In this document: positions 45,652 through 56,689 of the stretch, in pieces
How the letters are laid out: every line of letters starts with the position of its first letter
Position numbering within the stretch: position 1 is the first letter of the stretch
DNA from: Tetradesmus obliquus
Lineage: Eukaryota; Chlorophyta; Chlorophyceae; Sphaeropleales; Scenedesmaceae
NCBI GenBank assembly: GCA_030272155.1
Contig: CP126192.1
Location: 2,886,501-2,950,500 of the forward strand
DNA: 64,000 bases
Direction of reading: 5' to 3'
The notes under the pieces: generated by a model
Told to the model about the DNA's origin: nothing
The model's database searches: none
The model's input: only the letters and a program-made list of their open reading frames with translations
Translations under genes and position numbers: made by a program

Positions 45652-47439
45652 TCAGCTCAGCTTGAGCAGGTCATCTGTCACGCTCGCACCAGCAGGCTGC
45701 TGCGCCTTGGCTGCTGCTGCCCGCCCACCAGCTCCACTACCTGCCTGCACATGCACCTTCCCAGACAGCTGTCTGCTGCTGCCAGCCCCTGCTGCCGCCC
45801 TGCCAGGCGTCATGTCCCAGCCGCCACTCCCCACGCCAGCGCCAGCACCAACACGCACCGGAGTCGCCGCTGCCCCGCTGCCGCCCTTGTATGACGCCCG
45901 CAGCTGCAAATCTGCAGCGCTGCCAGCTAGCGCTGAGCCAGGCCCACTGCCAGCCCTTGCACCTGTGCCTGGCCGGCTGCCCTTCCCCAGCTGCTTCGCT
46001 AGCTTCAGCCCTGCTGCAGACAGCCCATGCACAGGCGTGCTGCCCGCTGCACCGCTGCGCTGACCTGTCAGCCGCACACTGCTGCTGCCACGCCGCAGCG
46101 AATCCAGCAGCGGAGTAGCACTACCAGGCCTGCCGCCCAGCCCGCTGGCACCACCTCCCACCCCAGCTGCGCCTGCGCCGCCGCGCCGCTTGACTGCTGC
46201 CGACCTGCTCGCGTGCATCTGCTGCGCAGCCACCTCGCGCGTGCGGACCTGCGGCATAGTGAACTGCCGGCCAGGCACGCCATCCTCATACTCCTCCCCC
46301 AGCACCCCCAGGCCCTCTATGTCATGATCCGTGCCATCAAGCCGCAGCGGCGTGCTGGCAATGTCACCCCACGTCATCAGCGGCGACGCATCCACGCCAG
46401 GCACGATCTGCGGCGTCTTCATGTAGCCGTAGCCGCGCGTGCCAGGCGCAACTGCTGCTGCTGCTAGCCTGTCCGCCTGCCGCTGCTCAGCGCTGCCTTC
46501 GCCTCCTGCTGCTGCTGCTGCGTCAACTACTACTGCTGCTGCTGGTACAGAAATGCTGCCCCGCGCAGGTGCAGCTGCTGCTGGGGGTGCTGCCATCGGC
46601 TCCTGCAAAGGGCCGGCGCAGATGCTGCGTGTCGCTGCCAGGTTTATGCTCTTAGGCGGCCCCTGCACCATGGCCGCCTGCTCTGCTGCTGTCAGCGCCA
46701 GCGCCTGCCGCTGCGAGGAGTCGTAGTACAGCGCACTCTTGGGCTCATGCCTGGTGCTGAGCACGGTGCTGGGCGCCTGGCCAGACGTGCCGTACTCATC
46801 TGTGGAGTGGCCGCCTGCCTCCAGCAGCAGCGGCGTGTTCTTGTCCTGCAAGTGGTGCACCATCTTGGCGCGCTTGCGCTCTATTGTTTTGTTCTGGATC
46901 TGCTGGAAGCTGGCATTGTCCTCGCCCTGGTATGATGAGAAGAACTGGTCCAGCCCTGATGAGGGTGCCTTGGCCCCCACTGCTTGCTGCGCTGACACTG
47001 GGTCCAACCCCTGCTGCTGCAGCGCTGCAGCAGCTGCTGCTCCTGCAGGCGTGCGCGCAGGTGTTGCTGCTGCGGCTGCTGCTGCGGAGCCGACTGCAGG
47101 CGTCATTGCAGGTGTGCGCAGCAGCCCCGTGCCTGGTGTGAGGGCTGCTGTGCCAGGCGCTGCTGTGCCGTCATGCGCAAGGGGTGTGCGCAAACCTGCT
47201 CTCCTGCGAGCTATGTTGAGCTGTGCACGCTTGATCTGCGCTGGGTCTCCGCTCTGCACTGCCTGCAGCCATTCCAGCTGGTTCTGCAGCTTGGGCAGCG
47301 CTGGGAAGAAGTCACGCTCTATGATGGCTTCGATTGCCTCTGCAAATGTATCCTCTTCCAGCACCACCTTGCGCTTGCTGCCAGGCCTTAAGGGTGGCGG
47401 TGGCATGGCTGCACGGTCTGCTGCTGCTGCATCCGCCAT
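45652..47439 (-). CDS. ESS2: ESS2/DGCR14-like nuclear splicing factor, intronless
   Basis: One uninterrupted frame of 595 residues. Diagnostic blocks of the family appear in order: VLEEDTFAEAIEAIIERDFF (26-45) with PALPKLQNQLEWL, the central EDNASFQQIQ block (~170-185) followed by a Lys/Arg-rich helix, PKSALYYDSSQ (~235), and GVDASPLMTWGDIASTPLRL (~350-370). Between them lie TP-rich repeats (RTPAMTPAVG, ATPARTPAG) that look like proline-directed kinase sites. The C-terminus is Gly/Ala/Ser-rich and disordered. ESS2 proteins associate with the C-complex spliceosome. The lack of introns is unusual beside neighbours with up to sixteen exons. Start codon chosen because it opens the frame just before the first conserved block. 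Confidence 0.93.
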   Translation of the reverse strand: MADAAAADRAAMPPPPLRPGSKRKVVLEEDTFAEAIEAIIERDFFPALPKLQNQLEWLQAVQSGDPAQIKRAQLNIARRRAGLRTPLAHDGTAAPGTAALTPGTGLLRTPAMTPAVGSAAAAAAATPARTPAGAAAAAALQQQGLDPVSAQQAVGAKAPSSGLDQFFSSYQGEDNASFQQIQNKTIERKRAKMVHHLQDKNTPLLLEAGGHSTDEYGTSGQAPSTVLSTRHEPKSALYYDSSQRQALALTAAEQAAMVQGPPKSINLAATRSICAGPLQEPMAAPPAAAAPARGSISVPAAAVVVDAAAAAGGEGSAEQRQADRLAAAAVAPGTRGYGYMKTPQIVPGVDASPLMTWGDIASTPLRLDGTDHDIEGLGVLGEEYEDGVPGRQFTMPQVRTREVAAQQMHASRSAAVKRRGGAGAAGVGGGASGLGGRPGSATPLLDSLRRGSSSVRLTGQRSGAAGSTPVHGLSAAGLKLAKQLGKGSRPGTGARAGSGPGSALAGSAADLQLRASYKGGSGAAATPVRVGAGAGVGSGGWDMTPGRAAAGAGSSRQLSGKVHVQAGSGAGGRAAAAKAQQPAGASVTDDLLKLS

Positions 47440-48073
47440 GGTGCACCAGAGGGCGTGCTGCCCCTGTGCTGGAGCTGTTGCTGAGCTGCTCTGCTGCTGT
47501 GTCTGCCCTTTTGGTGTGTTTGATATGTTTCTAGAGTCGCACAGGAGACCTCAGCACTGCAGGCTCGAGAGGGAGGTGCTCCCCGGATGTGTGAAGCTGG
47601 CAACAAAGAGACTGGAAGGTCCGGACACTCGAAAGTGATGCACTTAAGCTGCACAGCCAGTTTCAGATATGTAGGAGTCTCTTTAAAACATATATAGCCC
47701 CCGGCAGAAGTGTTAAATCCAAATGAGACGCGGAAGCAGAAGCACCTGCTGTCGAGACGTTTGGCTCCCGTCAATGAGCTTGCAGCAGCAGAAATAGCAT
47801 TCAGACTAAGTATGACGAGTAGAGCAACAGGGTAAATTGACAAACGTTCATGCATGCAACGTTCTTGGCAGGGTTCAGGTGCCTGGTTGTCATGACATGT
47901 GCGCCTCTCCAGCTGCTCTGTTCCAATCCTTATCGTGCTTGAACGCACGCCTGATTTGGAGGCAGGCTATCTGAACTGTTTGCAGTTGAAAGGAAGTGGC
48001 AGATCCCGGTGAAATTGCACAGCACAGGGACAAAGGCGGTCACACGGCTACACCTGCTGTTGCTGCCACTTGA
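47440..48073. other. Divergent promoter region (ESS2-like and MYND/MSS51-like genes)
   Basis: 634 bp lie between two start codons on opposite strands. No coding signal; no clear element. Confidence 0.6.
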
Positions 48074-49030
48074 ATGTCGGAGCCTGGCATGCTAGCCTAT
48101 TGCTGCCAGGTGTGCGGCAAGCCCTGTGACAGCAGCTTCCCCTGCTCAGCCTGCAATGCACTCTACTACTGCAGCGCCAAGCACCAGCGTCTGCGGGAGC
48201 GGCTGGGGCATCATGCAGAGCAGTGCGCGCGCATGAGGCAGCAGCTGGCGCGGTCAGAGGTATGCTGCAGTGTGCGTTGCAGCCAGGCCTAAGTTTAGTG
48301 AAATCCCAGATGTCATGTAGCCAGCATGCACAGCACTACTAAGAGCTGGTGGGGGTTGACCGCAGGAAGTCCTGCAACAGCAGCTGCAGTGGCCTGCGCA
48401 GGTGAGAATCGCAGGCCAGACTGTAGGGTGAGGTGCATGCGGCTGCGGCGTACAGCAATTCGCTGCATGCCACCCGGTTTTCCTTGCGCCTGCAGCAGTG
48501 GCCTTTTCAATGACTGAGTTGCAGCAGTACTTCAGCACCGAATGGCATGTGCATGGCAGTGTGCTTGACCAGCAGCCGGTTGTGCATCATATGCATCTGC
48601 GTGCTGCATGTGTCTGTTGTGCTCTTACAACGCGCTGCTGCATATGACTGCTGCAGAGCGCGCATGATGTCTGCAGCTGGCTGCATCAGCTGCACTGCCA
48701 CGCAGCAGGACTCTTGCAGCATTGCTGCCCAGTGCACGCATCAGCAACTCTGGCAGCCCACCCACCCGACAGTGTAGAGCAGGAGTCCGGATTGCATTGC
48801 GACTCTGCTCAACAGCAGCAGTGCCGTGCTGAATGCAGCCAGCTCAGGCACCTCACAGAGCACCCCTGCAGAGGCAGCAGCACAGGCAGCAGCAGCATGC
48901 AGCTGCCCATTCTGCCCACCACACAGCAGCAATGGCAGACCGCGTGGGCTCCCCTGAATCCTGCGCTGCTGCCTTCTTGGGGTGCGGTGCAGCAACATGC
49001 TGCTGACAGTCATATCCACAAGCAGCAACC

Positions 49031-49061
<31 letters not shown>

Positions 49062-50231
49062 GAGGGCGAGCAGCAGGAGCAACAGGTGTTGCAACAGCTT
49101 CCCTGCAGCTGGTCGGAGTATTACCAGCTGAGAGGCATACCGCTGGAGTCACCAGCTGGTGGGTATCTCTGATTGTTGAGGTGGGAAAGTTGCATATAAC
49201 GCGTTGTGCAGCTGCCTACAGCTGCCTGAACGTAAAGAGATGAACAGCAGCCTGTGCAGCAGTGACCAAACGTAAAGAGATGAACAGCAGCCTGTGCAGC
49301 AGTGACCAAACGTAAAGAGATGAACAGCAGCCTGTGCAGCAGTGACCAAAGGCTCAGGCCTGCTGTTCCAGAGTCACAGCCAGTGATCCCTTGTGTTTCT
49401 CAATGCACCCACAACAACCACCAGCAGCTTGTAGACACATCAACCCTCGCTCCTTCAAGTTGGTGTATGCACACATTCTACTGCTCTGCAGCTCTGGCGC
49501 TCCACTTCCCGCTGACCCTCTGGCACTGCCTGGCGCAGCTGCTGCCTGCTCACGGCTGGCCGCTGCCGCCACCTGGGCAGCGCATCACCATAGCTTATCT
49601 AGGTGGGTGGGCTGCTGTGCTGGCTGGTGCCTGGCCTCAGCCCTGCTATGCCTCAACACCACAGCCGCAGTGCAGCATGCCCGACAGCAGTCTGTGCTTA
49701 TTTGTCATGTATGACAGCTGAGTAGAGTCGGGACATAGCAACTGAGGGGGCTGCTAGTAACCGGAGAGAGGGAGTCATGTGGGTCCGATAACTGTATTGT
49801 ATCTTACTGCTGCAGGGCCACAGTCGGAGGTGCTGCTGCTGCCTGCCTTTGCTGAGCTGGCGGCGCTGCTGCCGCAGCACCAACTGGACATCCACATGAT
49901 TGGGCCTGACGTGCCAGAGCAGCTGCATGGCAAGGCCTGCACGGCAGCAGCAACCCTGCATGGTGAGGCGGCACTACACAGCAGGGAAGGACTTGGGCCA
50001 CATTCTGCATCTGTTTCTGTGCAGATCTGCTTGTTGACTCCTGTCTGTCGGCTGCAGACTACTTGTTGTGCTCGAGTGGAAAGCCTGTGGTCTGGGCAGT
50101 GCGTGTGCGCTGAGCTCTGGCGCACTTCTTCTGTATGTGCTGCTTGTTCGTGCTGCTTGTGGCTGCAGGTGGCTTGACTGTCAGCTGCTGGGCAGGCTGC
50201 TTCCACGACATTCTGCAGGACTGGGAACATG

Positions 50232-50272
<41 letters not shown>

Positions 50273-50818
50273 GAACCAGCCCCATCCCAGCAAACAGCAG
50301 GCAGTGCCCAAGGCCCAACAGCAGCAGCAACAGCAGCAGCAGCAGAAGCAGAAGCAGCAGAGGATTGCGCATCTCGCGTACAGCAAGAGCAGGGCGAGTG
50401 GGGCCCTGCTGTGCCCCCCTTGGGGCTGCTGCACTTTGTGTTTGCAGCAAATGCTGGCTTGCCAGCTTTTCCTGCATGGCTACCCACACTGCAGCAGCTG
50501 CTGCAGCTCTCAAAGCATGGCTGCAGTGCGCAGGCTGCAGCACAAGGTCCGGGTGATGCTGCAGCGGGCGGCAGTGGTGGGGACAACAAGACTAGCAGCG
50601 GCAGCGGCAGGAGCAGTCTCAAAGGTCCAGTGCCGGTATTGTTCAGTGACTATTGTGAGGAGGCAGCAGTAAACTCGCAGCAGATGGTGCCCGGGCTGCT
50701 GGGCTGTGGCTTCGACCTGCAGTGCCAGCTGAATCCTTTCAGGCAGCCGGTGGGGGTGAGCAGCCATGGGACTGGGCTGCCCGCGTGCAGCAATGGGTTC
50801 CTCTTTGGATGGCTATGA
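48074..50818 (+). CDS. MYND zinc-finger protein with MSS51-like C-terminal domain
   Basis: Exons 48074..48259, 48366..48401, 48657..49158, 49492..49602, 49816..49962 and 50169..50818 give 543 residues, all in phase. The N-terminus is a MYND finger (C11-x2-C14, C24-x2-C27, C33, H37, H46/47, C51 in CGKPCDSSFPCSACNALYYC and onward). After a Gln-rich linker come WSEYYQLRGIPLESPAALAL, LTLWHCLAQLLP, PQHQLDIHMIGPDVPEQLHG, GLLHFVFAANAGLPAFPAWL, VLFSDYCEEAA and NPFRQP, which match the C-terminal domain shared by yeast/animal MSS51 and related MYND proteins. Yeast Mss51 controls mitochondrial COX1 expression, but algal relatives are uncharacterised, so no function is assigned. Exon 2 is only 36 nt. Intron 3 holds a 40-bp x3 repeat. 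Confidence 0.82.
49231..49350. repeat. Tandem repeat, 3 x 40 bp, in intron 3
   Basis: The 40-bp unit starting CGTAAAGAGATGAACAGCAG occurs at 49231, 49271 and 49311 without mismatches. It starts about 70 bp past the exon 3 donor. Confidence 0.97.
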
Positions 50819-50870
50819 AGCGTTTCGCGTGTGCATCACAAAAAAGGTCGTGAGCTATGTCATGTTGCTC

Positions 50871-51180
50871 GAGTGTAACCCCCCATTCAAACTGTTTGGA
50901 TGTCATATCTCCAGCCCAGGCAGCTATTGATCCGTACAATTTGGTCTCCGAACACGTGGTGTCGGATGTAACGTGCCTGTGACCGGCTTAGGGAAAGTTT
51001 CACAGCGTCATCCCGCCCTTCGGATCGTAGCTGATAGTTCGTGCTAGCGGCATCGCTCGCATGTTGGCTCATGCACTGACGAAGTCTCTTGGCCTTGATC
51101 GACACCTCAATCAGCCAGTTACACCGCATCTGCCTCTCCCTTGCCCGTGATGTGATTTGACTATGACGGGTGGTTCGTCC
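50871..51180 (+). repeat. Homology block upstream of MYND copy A (pair of 55231-55545)
   Basis: Shared words occur in the same order and nearly the same spacing: TAACCCCCCATTC, GCTAGCGGCAT (~172 bp later in both), TTGGCTC-TGCACTG, ACA-CGCATCT and GTGG-TCGT. It marks the duplication that produced copies A and B and may contain their promoter. Confidence 0.7.
50874..50878 (+). terminator. Candidate TGTAA polyadenylation signal (MSS51-like gene)
   Basis: TGTAA lies 56 bases past the stop codon, inside the homology block upstream of copy A. Confidence 0.6.
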
Positions 51181-51347
51181 CTGAGGCCCTAGCCAAGCGT
51201 GCTGCAGCTGGGCGGTTGAGGTCAGCATCCGGGCCCTGGCAATCTTTGTCTTTGTCCTCACGACAACCAGGCACCACTTTGCCCGGCACCAAGAAGAGAT
51301 CAATCAGCAGCAGTAGCAGAGCAGCAGCAACGCCAACATCAGCGGTG

Positions 51348-52919
51348 ATGATGAGTTCGGATACCGCCGCCGCGCAAGCCTCCCCTTTGGAGTTGCTGCA
51401 GATGCTCATCACAGCTCCAGACCTGGCATACCTGCTTGAGTCCAAGCCAGCCATTGACAGGCTACAAAACCTCTTCAACTTGGGAGATACACCATGTGTC
51501 ATCAAGAAACAACTGATACATGTAGGAGCAGCAGCTGCTGTGCTTGCAGTTCTGTTGGCACATTCAAAGCAACGGCCGTGCCCTGTACGCTGTGCTGAAG
51601 CTTGCTCACCGTAGTATGCTGCTGCCAGAATGATGCTGTTGTCCTGCAAGCCACCAGCATGACCTCTTCTGACTTGCGCCCTTGCACTGGCTTGCAGAGG
51701 CTGGTGAGCCAGCATGGCATGCTCAAGCTGCTGGCACAGGCGCTCAGCAGGGCGCTGAAGCTGCTGCTCAAAGCCACCAGCAGAGAGAAGAGCAGGGTTG
51801 GGCTCCTCATAGGTTTTGTGGACCTGCAGATGCTGCTGCCGCCATTCTCTGGCGCGTGGCAGCGTTGCCTGGCTGACTTGGACTCTGCAGAAGCAGCAGC
51901 AAGCAAGCAGCTTGCACTGCAGCAGCTGCAGGCCACAGGTGAGCAGCACAATCAGCGGCAGCATGGCATGCTGTGTGTTGGGCTCATCTTGACAAAAAGG
52001 AATGCACTGAACGTGCAGCATTGCTTTACTGGCTGAACAGCAATGTGTGCTGCAAGCAATCCCACATAAAGCACCAGCTCATGATGTGTGGTGTGTTCTT
52101 GTGGCTCTTCAGCACTCTTACGCTCGTGCCTTGGGCTGCCTCGTGCGCCGCCTGCAGACTTCCTGCAAACATCCTTGGCAGCATGTGAGCGTGACACGGC
52201 TTGGCTAGAGCAGCAGCTGCTGCTGCAGCACACCAGGCAGCAGCGGCAGCAGCAGCAGCAGCAGCCAGGGGCGAAGAAGCAAGCAGCCAAGAAGCAGCGG
52301 CAGGACCCAAGCAGCCTCGCTGCAGCACAGGCAGATGCAGCAGCGTGTGTAAGGATCCACGGCTACCTCGTCACAATCCCTGCACTTGCTGATTGTTGGG
52401 GTGATGATTGGCTGTCTGGCCCGCTAGCCGACCACATACAGCTGTGTCTGCGGCTTGCTTGGGCAGTGCTACGCTGCAAAGACGCCAGCAGCGTCAGCTG
52501 CGCCCGGCAATGCACATACAGGACCGCGGCGGAATATGCCACGGCCGCAATGGTGTATGCCGCCGCAGCAGTGTTACACTTTGCCGGAAACCTGGCTGAA
52601 CAGCTGTCGCCCACCTGTCAGCCTGACAAGGAGCTTCCGCAGCTAGCAGGCGATGCAGCTAGCAACACTCTGTATAGTCTGCTGCTGGTGAACCTGACAC
52701 AGCACACCATGCAAATTCATAAGTATGTAGCAGAGCATTGCAGAGGGCAGACGACGCCGCCGGAGCAGCACCACAGGCTGCTGCTGCAGGAGCTGGGCGT
52801 TGAGTGGCTGGCGCAGGGTGAGCTGATGAAGCTGCCAGGAGCATGTTTTCATGATATTGGCGCCGCAATGGTGGCGCTGAGGCACCACATGAATCTAGCA
52901 GCAGCAGCGCGTGACGTTG

Positions 52920-52955
<36 letters not shown>

Positions 52956-55131
52956 GCAGCAGCGAGGGCGTGCTGTCTCCCTCCTCATCTGCAGCTGCTG
53001 TTGCTGCAAGCGGCAGCTATAGCTGCGATGCTGTGGAGGCGGCAGCGCTGCTTACGCTGCTGCAAGTCACACTGCTGCAGGTAGATTTCTCGCGGGACAC
53101 GTTTGGTGACGTGTCATGCGCTATGAAAGGCCTCCTTGCAGCACTCAGCAGTCCAGCTTGTGAGGCAGCAGCAGCTGTGCTGCTGCAGCCATTCCTCACG
53201 CAGCTGCTGCCAGCGAGCCTCGCAGTTGCGGAAGCTAATGTGCAAGCAGCACTGGAGGAGGCTCCAATGGAAGCCGCCATGCAAGCTGGAGCAGCCGCGG
53301 GCCTCATATGGCCACTGCCATCGTCCAGACCAAAACAACAGCCAGCAGCATGCCTGGTTGATGTCATTGGAGCTCTGCATGTACTGCTCGGCACAGGTGG
53401 GCAGCAACAATGATGTGTTTGCCACACGGAATGTTTTGCGTTAAATGGTGCTTCAACTGTTTGCAAGTACGGCAGTTGCCATGGCTGTTGCTTGCCCAGT
53501 GTCCGCTGTACGGCAGCAGCGTTCTCTTGCTCATTCCTGAGCGTTGAGTACATCAGCTGTTCTGCGACTCATGCAGCCATGCTTACATACAGCACAGCTC
53601 TCTCCATGTGTGCTCTCATTGGTACTGCTGCCCTTGCGTGCTGCAAAGCCTTGTTGATGCCTGCCTGACCAAGGCTGTGTGGGATTGATGTGGTTTGCCT
53701 GCAGGCGCTGCTGCAGTCCAGCTGCACGCAGCATACACCAGCCGCCCGCAGCAGGTGTGCCAGAGCTTGGAAGCAGCGCTGCGCTTCCTGCTGCAGCATG
53801 CTGTGAATGGCGGCACCAGTGCAGTAGCCATGCTGGTCAGTGCGGCATGCAGCTTCGCGAGCGGCAAGCCAGACAGCAGCAGCAGCAGTAACAGCAGCAG
53901 CAACAGTAGTGGCAGCAGCAGCAGTGAGGAGCGAGCTGAGTATGGCCCCGCAGCTAAGCAGCTGTTCTCGCTGCTGGTGACGTGCTTGAAGGCTGCTGGC
54001 CGGCAGGTTGACAGCAGCAGCAGCAGCAGCAGTGATGGGCGCAGCGGCAGTTCTGGCAATGACACCGATGTGACAACCCTGGCTGACATCCTGATCAGCT
54101 ACGGTCAGTGCTTCAAGGTGGTGAGCGCCAGCGGAGATGTTGGAGCACCGCTGCAGCTGCTGCTGCAGGGCCGCTGCCTGTCGCAGCTTGCCAGGTGTGC
54201 AATGCTGGTGCAGCGGCGAGCTGCAGAGCAGCAGGCTACAGCAGCTGGCCAGCAGGGCTGCGACCCTGAGGCAGCTGCAGGCTCGGCAGATACTGCAGCG
54301 CTGCTGCAAAGCAGACAGCAGGTGGCCATGGCTGCAGGCCTGCTGCGAGCAGTTGATGCGTGCATGGGCAGCCTGGATGCTGCAGGCTTGCAGTTGCCGG
54401 GGGATGCAGCAGCTGCTGCAAAGGCGTTAGCTAAGCTAAAACGGCAGGGCGTGGCACTGCAGGAGCAGCTGCATTCATACACAGGCCCGCCAAAGCAGCA
54501 GGCACTGCAGGAGCAGCTGCATTCATACACAGGCCCGCCAAAGCAGCAGGCACAGCAGCAGCAAGGCAGCGATACACTGGAGCCCAAAGGCAGCAGGGGT
54601 GGCGGCCCTAGCAGCAGCGACCGCAAACTTCAGCAGCAGGCTGACCAGGAGCAGAAGCAGCAAGTAGGGCAGCAGAAGCGGCAGCAGAACGAAACACAGC
54701 AAGGTGGAGTTGGCAGCAACAGCAGTGTCAGTCGCAGCAGCACCAGTAGCATACAGAATTGTGAGCAGGAAAAGGACCAACAACAGCAGATCGACAGGGA
54801 GCAGCAGCCGCAGCAGCGGCAGGTTTTTCAAGGCCAGCAGGCTGAGCAGCTGGCCCAGGAGCTGCTGCAGTTTGGGTATGCCATCTGCCTGCAGCTGCCT
54901 GTGCCCTACTGGTGCTGCAACCCTTCCTGCAGCAACGTGCAGGAGTGCAGCGAGCTTGAGCTGGTGTCCCGCAAAGTCAGCCGGTGCGCTGGCTGCGCCA
55001 CTGCGCGCTTCTGCAGCAAGTCCTGCCAGCAGCAGTGCTGGCAAGGGCAGCATGCGCCAGTGTGTCAAGCGCATTGCCGCGGCACGCAAGGGCCAGCAGC
55101 AGGAGTAGCACATGACCGTGTCCCGTGTTGA
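51348..55131 (+). CDS. MYND-finger protein, tandem copy A
   Basis: Exons 51348..51521, 51698..51938, 52158..53396 and 53705..55131 give 1,026 residues, all in phase. The body is helical and unrecognised: exon 1 SPLELLQMLITAPDLAYLLE, exon 2 LLKATSREKSRVGLL, exon 3 EQHHRLLLQELGVEWLAQ and IGAAMVALRHHMNLAA, exon 4 SRPQQVCQSLEAALRFLLQH and QLPGDAAAAAKALAKL, separated by Ser and Gln runs. It ends in an algal-type MYND finger at ~955-1005 (CNPSC, RCAGCATARFCSKSCQQQCW, then H and C). MYND fingers bind proline-rich partners; no function is known for this family. After the last finger cysteine an extra T (GTGTGTCAAG against GTGTGCAAG in B and C) shifts the frame, replacing the usual KRIAAAR end with 21 unrelated residues. 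The ATG is the first in a frame without upstream ATG. Confidence 0.8.
54454..54549 (+). repeat. Exact 48-bp coding duplication in copy A
   Basis: Positions 54454-54501 and 54502-54549 are identical and add a second ALQEQLHSYTGPPKQQ unit. Copies B and C have one unit, so the duplication is recent and specific to copy A. Confidence 0.95.
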
Positions 55132-55687
55132 GTCTGAAGAATTGATCTGATAGCAGCAGCAGCTGTTGGATCAGGTAGCAATCTCTCGTGCAACCGCACT
55201 ATACTGTATGTTGCTGGAGTTAACCCCCTGGAGTAACCCCCCATTCGGGTTACGTATGACATGAGTCGGTGGCCCAGCGCAGGCAATTACTAATACGTGC
55301 ATAAAGCTCTGCAGACGAATGACTACGGTTGCAACGTAACTATGACCGAGTTGGCGATAGTTTTCGCCGCGTCACCCTGCCCAGACCACAGCAACTGGTG
55401 GTTTATGCTAGCGGCATGCCCTGCGCATTTGGCTCGTGCACTGGACAAAGGGGCTTGACCTTTATCAATCAATTCTTAAAGAGCAAGTAACATCGCATCT
55501 CCTCCTTTCCTCCCGGTGGTGTGTGGCTCGTTACTAAGGCTCCGCCCTTTCAGCTATTACCATCTCGTCGTACTGCAGCTCGGCCGCCGAATCCTGCATC
55601 TGGTGCGGGAACACGCTATGCTCGATGTAGCCGGGCGCTGTTGTACTGGGCACCAACACAAACAGCAGGATCAGCAGCACTGCTGCT

Positions 55688-55728
<41 letters not shown>

Positions 55729-55756
55729 CAGGGCCAACGCCACGGTACCAGCTGTG
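55132..55756. other. Intergenic between MYND copies A and B
   Basis: This contains the right member of the upstream homology block (55231-55545), then a CAG run at 55690-55722 just before the copy B start. No separate gene. Confidence 0.65.
55231..55545 (+). repeat. Homology block upstream of MYND copy B (pair of 50871-51180)
   Basis: Right-hand member of the duplicated 5' flank. It has GAGTAACC where the left member has GAGTGTAACC, so the TGTAA motif is missing here. No equivalent block is evident upstream of copy C. Confidence 0.7.
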
Positions 55757-56656
55757 ATGATGAACCCGGCCAGGCAAGTGTCGCCGTTGGAGGAGCTGCA
55801 GATGTTGGTCACAGCTCCAGACCTGGCATACCTACAGGAGCGCGGGGCAGCTGTCATTGCGCTCAAGAACCACTTGTACGCAGCGGCAAGAAGCCGAATG
55901 TCCTCGAGCGTACAGTCATACACGTAAGACAAGAGCTGATGTCAATGTTACTGTAATACTGCTGCCAGCGCGTGTGCCCTGCATGCTGTGTGCTGAAGCT
56001 CACTCACTGTAGCATGTAGCTACCGCGAAAACGCTGCTGTCCTGCAAGCCAGCAGCACAAGCTTTTCTTCTAATTTGTGCCCCTGCACTGGCTTGCAGAG
56101 GCTTGTTAACCAGCGTGGTATGTTCAAGCTGCTGGCACAGGCCCTCAGCAGGGCGCTGCAGCTGCTGCTGAAAGCCACCAGCAAGGAAAAGAGCAGGGTC
56201 GGGCTGCTGACAGGATTCGTGGACCTGACGCAGCTGCTGCCAGCATTTGCCGCTGCCTGGGAGCGTTGCTTGGATGACTTGGATCCTGCAGAAGCAGCAG
56301 CAAGCAAGCAGCATGCACTGCAGCAGCTGCAGGACACAGGTGAGCAGCAGACTCAGCAGCAAGTTGACATGCTGTGTTTGGCCGCATCATGGCTGCGATG
56401 CTGTGTTATTGAACACTGAGGCACTGAACATGCAGCAATGCTTTTCCAGCATTGGCTGAGCAGCAGTGCGTGCTGCAAGCAATCATAGTTGCACATGAAG
56501 CAGCAGCTCTTGCCGTGGGGTGTCTCATTGTGGCTTTCTGACACTCTTACGCTCGTGCCTTTGACTGCGTCGTGCAGATTTGGTGCAAACATCCTGAGCA
56601 GCATGCGAGCGCGACATGGCTTGGCTAGAGCAGCAGCTGCTGCTGCAGCACGCCAG

Positions 56657-56689
<33 letters not shown>

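Larger units (their letters stand above)
50819..51347. other. Intergenic: 3' end of the MSS51-like gene and 5' region of MYND copy A
   Basis: This contains the left member of a ~310-bp homology block shared with the region upstream of copy B. The frame of copy A is open back to 51216 but without an ATG. Confidence 0.65.

Noticed and set aside
53569..54309. Minus-strand frame of ~246 residues opposite MYND copy A
   Set aside because: It is antisense to exon 4, which is conserved as protein among copies A, B and C on the plus strand.
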